From positions 1,240,001 through 1,304,000 of the forward strand of contig OZ017755.1 of NCBI GenBank assembly GCA_963969365.1: DNA of 64,000 nucleotides, in the 5' to 3' direction. How positions within the stretch are numbered: position 1 is the first letter of the stretch; each line of letters opens with the position of its first letter. Source of the DNA: Asterochloris sp. CNOR1. Taxonomy: Eukaryota > Chlorophyta > Trebouxiophyceae > Trebouxiales > Trebouxiaceae. A program made the position numbers and the translations under genes. Below the pieces are notes generated by a model. That model ran no database searches, was not told the origin of the DNA, and saw nothing but the letters and a program-made list of their open reading frames with translations. This document shows positions 55,489 to 64,000 of this stretch, piece by piece.

Positions 55489-58400
55489 ATGGACAATGTC
55501 GTGGATTTGACGAGCAGTCCACCTGCTCAGACAGGCCTTGGAGATCAGCAGCCTCAGATTGTTTGCAGTGTGTCACTCCTCACTGACAGTGATGATGACC
55601 AGCAGCCTGACCACTGTGCAGCTGCAACTAAGGCTGTTGGTGACATTGGCAGGGGAGCCAGGCGCATTTCCCTGGGCTCACCAGATGATGACCTCCTCAA
55701 ACCGCTGACCATCAGCAGCCAGCACAGCAATGGGCACGGTCCTGGAGCTGTTCTTTCAGGCAGGGCCACTGGCGCTGCATCTCGATGTTTTGCGCAAAGA
55801 GTTCCTGGGCACAAGCCTTGCACAGTAGATGCCCCAATGTCAAAGCCGCAGCATTTGCAGGGCGGCAACCCCTAGGCGTCAGCACACTCGCTGAGAATCC
55901 TGCACCTCAGAAACTGGGAGATGTTGGCGGGCTCTGTGCAGCCGATGGTTTTCTGAACAGGTATGTGCCTGCAAGGGCTGGCCTGTCAGTGTGCATAACT
56001 GGAACTGGGTCTTGCTGGGGTCTCACGGCATTGTGACAGACATGCCTGCGCCTTTAGCGATGCAAAAGGCATGGGGTCAGCACCCCAGAGATGCAGGCTG
56101 CAGGTGGGCCTGTCGAAGGCGCAGCCAGGACATGGCAACAACATGCTTCACCAATCATGTCTCTGCTGCTGATTGTCAGCAGCATGACTGCACCTTGTCA
56201 AGCCTTCCTGTGGCGTGCAAGGCGGCTGGTGACATGAGTACAGTCTTCCTTGTGCATACCATGAACTTGACTCAGTACCACACAGGCCCGGTGGGCTGCT
56301 GCAGGGTTCCCGCAGACGCTGCAAGCCAGCAGCACGGCGCAGATGCAGATGACGATTGGCAGCAGGAGGAGTCAGATGGAGAGCGCCCCGGGGAGACAGC
56401 AAAGCAGAGGGCAGCCCGTAGAAAGCGGGAGGAGGCAGCTGCCCGCAAGCGGCAACGGGAGGCGCTCCAGGAGGAGAAAAGGCAGCACAGGTCAGTGGCT
56501 GCCTCCTGATGGGGCCCCGAGTGCACTCAAGCAGGACACTCTACTGCTACAGTAGCATCTATCTGCTGCACTGACGGAGCGCTTTGTGCCATCCTGAGAA
56601 AGACTGCAGGAAGGCTCCGCTGGCTGACTGGTGGTTGCGGGGCGTGCTTCTCCTGATCATGTGCATCTGTGCAGACAGTACGCTTCTCAGTATGCAGTGC
56701 ATGTTGCAGCTTCTGTGATCGGTCTGCATTGCATACTGAGCCCTCTGTGCAGTGCATTCTGATGCTGCATTGGGGATTGACATGCGCTGCAGGCGGAAGG
56801 AAATAACGTTCTCTGGTTTTACAATCCATGGTGCTGCTGCATTGGAGGTTGACGTGCTCTGCAGGGAGGAAGAGAAGCGGCAGAAGGCTGCGGAGAGAGA
56901 CCAGAACCGGGAAGCTAGAGGTGACTTCAAATCAGCCACGTGCAACTGGATCTCCTTCCTTGCAGTCAGGCAGAGCTCCTGGGCTGTGTCCTGTGCCAAC
57001 GCGAGCATGAGAATTGTTTTTGGGACCGCAAGAAGAGTGTCACGGTGAATGCCTGAGTCGCGTCCTGGGCAGTGGTGCAAAGCAGGGGCTTGACCACAGC
57101 GCAGAGCTTGCCCTCAGTGGCAGGTCTTGACACCTCTGGATGTGCAGGCACAGATTGCCTGCAGCGCATCGTGGCGGTGTTCGGCACCACTCTGGCGCTC
57201 CACCCTGCAGCCCAGGCCGCTATGACACGCCTGCAGGACCAGAGGTCAGAATTTCTGTGTCTGACACAGCCAACGCTCTGCAGCCAGGCCATGCAGCTGC
57301 TGCACACATGCTGTGCTCGCCGGTCATGGAGCAGGCAAGCAGTGCGCAGCTGCCTGAGCAACACGATGCTAGCTGCCTGCCTGCACCGCAGCCTTGTACA
57401 TGCAGCATGCTTGGAGCATGCTCCGCCAGAGTTGCTGCACAGCCAGCCTGCAGGCATGCTTCCCCTCCGCTGCAGGACAGTCTCAGGCTTCCCGTGCCCG
57501 CACGGCATCCGCCGCCAGATTCAGCAGCTCCCTCTGGACACTGCATCACGAGGGGACAGGCCTGCCCTGAGGAGCCTGTGCTGGCGGCGCCTGGTGGGGG
57601 CCATCCCTGCCCAGGATGCACCACTGCTGGAGGCAAACATGGAGTACTTCCCCTATGTCCTGCTGCTGTTTGAGGTGACTTCGCGATCTGTGTGCCTTGC
57701 GAGGCAGGCCCGCCTGGGTGTGGCCAAGTGACTGAAGAGGCCCTGCATATCTGGCTGTTGGGCAGTGACGCAGCCTTACAAGTCCACCAGGCCGGGCAGG
57801 AGGGAGTCTGGCCTGGCTGAGTATGTTCACGCCTGCAGTGGCAGGCCAACAGTTTCAGGCTGCCTCGAGCACTGCCGCACCAAGCCAAAGTGGCAAGTCG
57901 ACAGTGTCAGGCCGTCGCAAGCTCAGCCCAGCCACAGTCTTGCCCTGCCTGCAGGCTGCCCACTTTGTGGCGGAGGTGCAGGCAGACTACCTGCAGTCAG
58001 CCCTGCAGGCCGTGGCGGCTGCCCACCCTGGGTGCACCCTCAGCCTGGTGGTGCAGGGCCTGAGCGCCCACCTGCGCCAACAGGTGGCTGCTGGCTTCCG
58101 TGAGGACATCAGGGCCGGCAGGACAGCTCAGGCTGCTTTCAGGTGGGGACGGAGGGGGCTGTGGAGCAGCCTGCTCAGGGCGTGGCTTGATGTGCTGGCA
58201 GGGCAGCCAACGCTGCCTTGTAGTGGAGATTGAGGGGCTGCCAGGCCAGGCGAGGCTGCCTTCAGGTGCCAACTGATGGGCTGCCAACAGTCTGAGAGGG
58301 CCCTTGGCATAGAGATATCCATGCCAAGAGGGTGGCGGCAGAGGCTGGCAGGAAAGCCCAGCCTGCTCCCTGGTTGGGACAGGCAGCCTCGCTGAGGGCC

Positions 58401-59775
58401 TGGCCACACAGACTGGCAGGACAAACCTCAGATTGAAACGGAGAGCCTTCTGCACTTGGCAAGATCTGAGGACAGTCCATTGATGAATGAGGGGCCACCT
58501 AACAGCTGCAGCCCCCTACAATGTCGTGGCCATCCAAGCTGACTTGTGCTGGCCCTGCCATCTGCCCTGCTCACATGCATGGCAGTGGGCTCTCTCAGAA
58601 GAGACTTGGAGTCCGTGCATCACAGGGTGTGGGGCTTTCCAGCAGACAGTGGAGGCGGGATTGCTGTGCCAAAAGCCAGCTCACCTCCAGTGTTTGGGGC
58701 TGCAGTCGAGCCAGTGTTGATGATTTCATGGGTGACCTGGCTGTACGGTGGCCAGGAGTGACCCACCGTGTCACCCTTGACGCCCACCAGACAGCTGAGC
58801 ACCTGCTGTACACCACCATTGCCCTGGCCAAGCAGCCGTCCACAGACCAGGTGAGCCCCATGGCTCAAGACCTGTCACGACCCTGGCTGTGTGCTCACGT
58901 CATGCCTTGCTGCACCCATCAGCGCTCTGCTGCAAGACTTCATCAACAAGGGTTCCTCTGCCAGGGGCCCCGTTGCAACAGACACGCCTGCACCCTGCCC
59001 TGTGCAGGTACGCTGCTGATCGCTTTGCTTTTGCATGCTGCAGCAACACTTCCTCAGGGACTTTGGTGGCCAGAGCACAAGTGAAGCCATGCTCAAGATG
59101 CTGCGCATGAATCCCCTGGAGCAGCCCGAGCGCCGCACCCTGTTCCATGCACTCAACAAGGTGCCCCACTTGGGGCCGCCCAGCGCCTGGGCCATCACTG
59201 AGCGCTTTGGCAGCCTGGGCAACCTCATGACCTCATTCATGGACCCCAACAGGTCAGTCCGCCCAAAGAGGCAGAGCAGAGAAGAGCAACGTGAAGCTGT
59301 GCCTGCCTACAGGTGGGACTCAAGTGGTCACTCATCCAGGGCAGATCAATTCCTGATGCCTGGCGTCAAAAGTAGCTTGCAGCTTCCCATGGGCACCCCA
59401 TGGCGCCCATCAGGCAGCTCTGTCTGCCCAAGAACAGGCGGCAACACAACTTGCAGCCGCAGATTGCCTGTCTGATTGCTGCAGTGCATGCAGCAGCTGG
59501 CGGCATGCCCCAAGCACACGCTACAGGGTGTAATGGGAGCAGAACTACTGGGCAATTCTGCACTTGCAGATTGTTGTCATCAAGGCTCAGGACTGTGTTG
59601 TGTTCTGGTTAAGACACGATTGCGAGCTTGCTGCAGGAGTGAGAGCGACAAGAAGGCCCTGGTGGCAGCCCTGACCCAGCCAACAGGCCAGCAGCGCAGA
59701 GTGGGCCCTGCCACAGCACAGAAGCTATTCACCATTCTGACCAGCACTGACCCTGATGCCGTAGTGGAGGCCTGA
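55489..59775 (+). CDS. EME1: EME1-like subunit of the MUS81 structure-specific endonuclease
   Basis: The N-terminus MDNVVDLTSSPPAQTG is acidic and low-complexity. A Lys/Arg/Glu-rich coiled coil follows (QRAARRKREEAAARKRQRE, then REEEKRQKAAERDQNREARG), as in EME1. The degenerate nuclease-like domain includes LQRIVAVFGTTLALHPAAQA, LRSLCWRRLVGAIPAQDAP, MEYFPYVLLLFE, AAHFVAEVQADYLQSALQAV and VTHRVTLDAHQTAEHLLYTT. The C-terminal helix-hairpin-helix part is FLRDFGGQSTSEAMLKMLRM, ALNKVPHLGPPSAWAITERF and VGPATAQKLFTILTSTDPDA, ending TGA 59775. I see no GDXnERKX3D active site, as expected for the non-catalytic EME partner. With MUS81 it would cut nicked Holliday junctions and 3' flaps. Borders of the exons at 55.8-56.3 kb and 57.0 kb are uncertain. 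Confidence 0.75.
58105..58440 (+). repeat. Copies of an EME1-like exon 3' edge
   Basis: The exon end GGCAGGACAGCTCAGGCTGC...TTTCAG|GTGGGG (about 58117-58147) is echoed near 58198 (GGCAGGGCAGCCAACGCTGCC), 58241 (GGCCAGGCGAGGCTGCCTTCAGGTGCC) and 58348 (GGCAGGAAAGCCCAGCCTGC). The 58241 copy keeps TTCAGGTG. Confidence 0.6.
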
Positions 59776-60039
59776 TCATGGCGGTCAAACGTTTTTGGGA
59801 TGCCACCTCTGAACTGAAACCTGTTACATGTTTGCTGCCCACAACTCTCATCAAGCAGATGTTGTGCAGTGCTCCAGCAAGGCAGCATTCGTTTCATCAT
59901 TTGATGTTCTGCTGAAGAATCAGCTTCACATTATGTTGTGGTCCTGACACATGTCTTTCACTCTGCTCAGCATGCACACTTGACAGAACGCCTACAGTTA
60001 CCAGAGCAATGCTGAGTCACTGAATGGATGGGTACCTGC
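59776..60039. other. Convergent 3' intergenic region
   Basis: 264 bp between the EME1-like stop (+) and the stop of the last gene (-). It is AT-richer; no coding potential was seen. Confidence 0.4.
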
Positions 60040-63000
60040 TCAGGCAGGACAGCTGAGAACGTCCGTCAAATGAGCTGCTGCCTGGGCCTGCTGCATGGCT
60101 GCAAATATGTGGGCCTCCCGCACCAGATGGGCGGACCACAGCGGCACCCCCTGCATGCATAAACACTCGCATCAGCATGACCTCACTCCTGCAGCCAACA
60201 CAGCAAAGACATGCCTCCAAGCTACCTGCGTCGCTCCAGCGGCGGCTCGGGTGTCAAGCTGTAGAGCGGCTGGCCTGGCCCCAGGCTGGCCACCAAGCCG
60301 CTCTGCCAGCTCTTGCAGGCGCTGTTTGACCTCCTCCACATCCTGCGCAGCACTGGCGGGATGCCAGCTGGTGGCTGCAGCAGTGTGCGGCCTGTTCAGC
60401 CCCAGTGTTGCGCCTGCAGCCTGAGGACCCCTCAAGATCCCCTGCAGGGCTGTCGCAGGCCTGCCAGGCAGTGCTACAGGCAGCTGCAGGTCATAGAAGC
60501 CCTCCCAGGCAGGAACGCTGCCACCTGCTTGGGCTTCAGCTGAGCCTGCAGCTGTCCCAGGGCGGCTGCTGGCCGCCCCGCTTGCGCAGCTGCTGGCATC
60601 GTCCAGGGCGTTTGCGAGCTGCTGCTGCTGGTCCCACTCCAGCTGGACCCAGGGGACCTCTGGGACAGCGGGCAGGGCTGCAGCCTCCTGCTGCACCGGC
60701 TGCTGCCAGGCCGGCGGGGCCCCCTTGCTGCGCTGCAGGGCCGCCGTCAGCGAGCCGTCCACATTGCGGTCGGTGGCCGCCATGCCTATGTGACCGGTGT
60801 TGCTGTGGCAGGGCGCAGGGGTCCAGGGGGCGGTAGCCCCTGCAGCGAGCCCTGGCTCTGAGCCTGGCTAGATATGTATGTGGGGCCACACACCAGACAG
60901 CTCCCAGGCAGGCGCAAGGCGTCATCCCCGCAGCTCTGCTGGCAACCTCAGAAAACACAAGCAGCCAGAGTCAGCCCAACGTTCCAGCACATTTGAAGCG
61001 CCTAGTCTCATCTGTCGCAGGGACGTGATCTGCCCAAGGCGTCCAAGCATCAAGTCCACCATTCGTCATCCTATTTGCAGCAGGAGACCTGATCATTTGC
61101 CTGGTTGCGATGCCCTACCTGCCCAGGGGGTCCAGGGGGTGCTTGGGACTGTGCCTTCGCTGCCGGCAAAGTCGTCTGGCTCATCCCCAGGGCGTGCCTC
61201 CCCGTCAGCTTCCGCCTCAGGTGCACCAGAGATGGAGACACGCGCAGGCGTCTTGATGGGCAGTGGCGCATCAGGAGCCACCGAGACTGACAGCCGGGGG
61301 CCAGCCCTGCCTGGCATTGGCAACTCGGGTGCTAAAGATACGGAGAGGCGGGGGGCTGCCTTGCCTGCAGTTGCCATGCGCACCAGAGCAGACATCAAGG
61401 AGGCTGTGCCCCTTGCACCGGGGGCTGCAGCCGCGCCGTCCTGCTCAGCAGGCGGGGGCGCTGCAGCGTCTGCCTGCAAAGCTGTGCTGTCCCTCCTGGC
61501 AGCTGCGGCTGCAGCAACGGAGGAATGTCATTGTTTGGAGACGCTGGCAGCATGGCGCAGCAGACAGAAGTGGGTGGGGCGGGGGGGGATGTGGTGATTT
61601 GCAGCTGACCAGCGTGGCGGACCTCAGCACATGAGTCCGGATGGGCAGGTGGAACTGACAGCTTGCGCGTACTGCATACCCGCCTACTTGCCTTGCAACG
61701 CAATGTCAGCACATGCAGGCTGGCAGCACGACCGAGCGGCATGGGGGCGTCGTGTCAGGGGCAGCCCACCTGCAGCAGTCATGCGCCCACCTGTGCTGGT
61801 GAAGGAGGGCTGACGCTGTGCAGCCTTGCTGGCTGTGCGGGGCAGCACAGATGGGCCCATCAGGCTCCACGCAGCCTTCTCTGCCTTGGAGACTTCCTGT
61901 GGCCTGACTTCCTGTGGCCGCGGTGTGGCTGCAGGTGTCTGCGGCACGGAACTCGCGCCTCGTCTGGCCGCAGGAACCTGCAATCGGCTGGCATGAGGGG
62001 TGAGGATCAGTGCTTGGCTGGCTGGCTGGAGCCTGCAGCAGGCAGGATTCAGTGGCTCACCACACGCGGGGGTTGCTGCTGGGCCAGCACAGGCTCTGGC
62101 TGCGACTGCAGATCTGCCAGCACTGCCTCCATGGTGCGTGGGCTGGCCTGCGCCTCAGCAGCCCTGTAGATGGCGTCTGCGTGCTCAATCGCCCACACCA
62201 TGATCTGCAGAACAGCGCACAGATGAGCAGGAGGGACAGCAGGTGAGCAGGAGAGCAGCAGAGCCACCCAGTTCCGCATTGGGCGCCAGGGCAGCAGTCA
62301 CGCAGCCCGTGCTTTGGCACTGCAGCAACTGCTTGACTTTGCAGGGCCAACACCATGCGGCAGAGGGTTGTGGCAGGCCATCCCCATGTGGCTCAGACTG
62401 CTGTACAAGGCAGCGGCAAGGGCAGCATGGGTTGCCGTGCTGCGCAGCACCCAAGTCTGAATGGCCTTGAATCGGCAGAAGCAGGCACTGCAGCTGACCG
62501 GGTCCTGCTCTGAACTGCGGGGGTGGTGCGCCAGCATGGCTTGGGCAGCTGCCTTGGCTCGCAGCCCGAACAGATCCAGCTGCGTGGGCGCCTGCAGAGG
62601 GCCAGCCATCATAAGCAGCAGCAGGCATCAGCTCTGGCACACTTCAAGCAGCAAGCGACATGCACATGCAGCAGCTTGGAACTGGTCTGCAGCCCAGCAG
62701 CATGGCACTCCACACAGTGCAAACCTAGAAAGGGTGTCAGTGCACTGGCTTGGCCTCCTCAAGCACAGCTTCACGTTCCACACCTCGCACCTGAAGGTGG
62801 TCAGGCATGGCACGCTCCCGCGGCACAGCCCTGGGAGCCACCTTGTTGCCAAGCGCACCCCACGCCGCCTTGCTGGCCTTGCTGGCCCTGAGCCTGACGG
62901 GCTGCACCGGGTGCATGATCTGCTGCATGGCCAGGCGCCGCTCTGTCCTGTTGGCTGGCAGCCTGCCGTGCCAGCAGGGTGTGCTGCCACACACAGCCAG

Positions 63001-63331
63001 GTCATCTGCCCCAGGAGGCTCCTGCTGTACACCAGCTGAGGAGGCTTGAGCACCTGCCCCAACCTGCGCTGCCGCCTGGCTGGCCCCTGCGGACGGGCGC
63101 GCCCTCCCGCGCCTGTGACCAGGGGGCAGCCAGTGACATGGATGCCGGTCAGGCAAGTCTCCCAAACTCTGCAAAGCGAGTCTGGAGTGAGGACATCCGA
63201 TGCTCATGCACACAAGGCACCTGCTTGGCCACAGCAACAGTTGCAATGGACAGACTGACTCGTCCTCTGACAATTCTGCACCTGGGAGAGGATGGCGTGT
63301 CTCCCAGCCACAGCGTACGCCGCTTTGCCAT
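60040..63331 (-). CDS. Unrecognised Ala/Pro-rich protein
   Basis: ATG 63331 gives MAKRRTLWLGDTPSSPR, joining in phase (63282 to 63086) to ASQAAAQVGAGAQASSAG and on to VPRERAMPDHLQ (to 62791). Further minus-strand open stretches with plausible junctions follow. These are TQLDLFGLRAKAAAQAMLAH (62.55 kb), VWAIEHADAIYRAAEAQASP (62.1 kb), SKAEKAAWSLMGPSVLP (61.85 kb) and SLMSALVRMATAGKAAPR (61.4 kb). The 61.2-61.4 kb exon has an internal repeat: APRLSVSLAPELPMPGR, GPRLSVSVAPDAPLP, ARVSISGAPE. The C-terminal part contains DVEEVKQRLQELAERLGGQ (likely coiled coil) and ends GVPLWSAHLVREAHIFAAMQ. Composition is low-complexity and I recognise no domain. One gene is likely, but two cannot be excluded, and the 62.55 kb exon phase is unresolved. 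Confidence 0.5.
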
Positions 63332-64000
63332 GGCTTCCTGGAGGGCAGCAGACTCATTGTGCAGCAGGCACTCTGCAGATGGGAACCCTCTCGGAGGCCC
63401 TTGCCTCGATGCTCACACTGGCAGGCATACGGTCGACACTGACCGCAGGGGACACCGTCGACAATACAGCCAGCAATCTGGCATGTGCCGTTAACTCCCC
63501 TGGCCGGCTCACAACCCTGCTGCCATGATCATGTCTAGACCTCTCACACAACAGCTTGGCACTGCCTGAAGCTGTGGTAACCTTTCTGTGAATTAGTGCC
63601 ACCTGGTGCCACCATGGCCCTGTTGCAGACAGACTGCCGCCTCTGAACAGCTTGCATGAGGCCCCAGGCAGGCCTCTATCCTCAGGCACCATGCATCTCT
63701 GTTAGTCATGGCATGTTCCATTGGCAGGGACACAGTTAAGGGCTCATTTGCACACAGCCAGTCACCTCAGGAAAGCTCCTGACGTGGCCCCAGGTAGGCT
63801 CTGCCCATACATAGTGCAAGCTTGCTCGTCAAATCGTTGTACTGTGGGCAGGCACACAGTTGAGGACCCACTGCATAGAGGCTGTCATCATTGTTGCCAG
63901 GGAATTACTGCATACAGCCCGTCATTGTCACTGCCCAAGACTCACTGCATACAGCCTGTCATCATTCTGCATGTAGGCCACCGCGTTGCTGGTCAGCACC
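63332..64000. repeat. Upstream region with short tandem repeats
   Basis: About 670 bp without a supported gene. From about 63850 to the window end a 37-44 bp unit is repeated about three times, each with ACTGCATA(C/G)AG(C/G)C(C/T)GTCAT (near 63868, 63906 and 63945). Looser copies of 'GGCACACAGTTRAGG' occur at about 63726 and 63849. The promoter of the Ala/Pro-rich gene should lie in the first few hundred bases. Confidence 0.5.

Noticed and set aside
1-64000. CRISPR arrays, rRNA or tRNA genes, operons, prokaryotic promoters
   Set aside because: Nothing of this kind was seen; the window is intron-rich eukaryotic nuclear DNA. The direct repeats are divergent exon echoes, not spacer-repeat arrays.

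Overview
The window reads as nuclear DNA of a green alga (Chlorophyta). It is fairly GC-rich. Genes are split into many short exons, and almost every intron acceptor is TGCAG. Proteins are rich in Ala, Gln and Pro, and the gene families are plant/algal or pan-eukaryotic. A trebouxiophyte relative (Coccomyxa/Asterochloris-like) is my best guess, but that is inference and no marker fixes the genus. Long single-frame ORFs mislead here, so genes were built by joining exons at GT/GC..AG junctions with phase checks.

Layout. 129-708 (+): 3' end of an unrecognised gene. 896-2407 (-): FCP1/SCP-type phosphatase with an N-terminal membrane helix. 2664-7750 (+): single-pass membrane, Pro-rich protein. 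8106-9230 (-): four-helix membrane protein. 9656-17825 (-): GEN1/SEND-type Holliday-junction nuclease. 18273-20077 (+): ACD11/CPTP-type lipid-transfer protein with two competing copies of one exon. 20405-21083 (-): mitochondrial-type CPN10. 21243-34757 (+): importin-7/8-type karyopherin, 21 exons. 35313-39542 (-): CCZ1. 39543-42539: no intact gene, but an RPA1-like relic, an 81-bp-arm hairpin and a LINE reverse-transcriptase tail. 42540-47503 (-): APC6/CDC16. 48063-51003 (+): M14 carboxypeptidase. 51215-54165 (-): PIH1-domain dynein/R2TP assembly factor. 54435-55209 (+): DUF4864-like protein. 55489-59775 (+): EME1-like partner of MUS81. 60040-63331 (-): unrecognised Ala/Pro-rich protein. The end carries short tandem repeats.

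The genes are unrelated housekeeping functions: DNA repair, cell cycle, nuclear import, vacuolar traffic and protein folding. Several neighbours are divergent and share short promoters, for example CPN10/importin with 159 bp between start codons.

The most unusual thing in the window is inside the introns. Many are built largely of decayed tandem copies ('echoes') of the adjacent exon edge, splice site included. I found this by eye at more than a dozen junctions in eight genes. In most cases the copies look dead. In the lipid-transfer gene both 41-nt copies keep intact splice sites and reading frame, and because including both would shift the frame they behave like mutually exclusive exons. 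I regard this pervasive exon-edge echo pattern as the leading candidate for an undescribed system or process.
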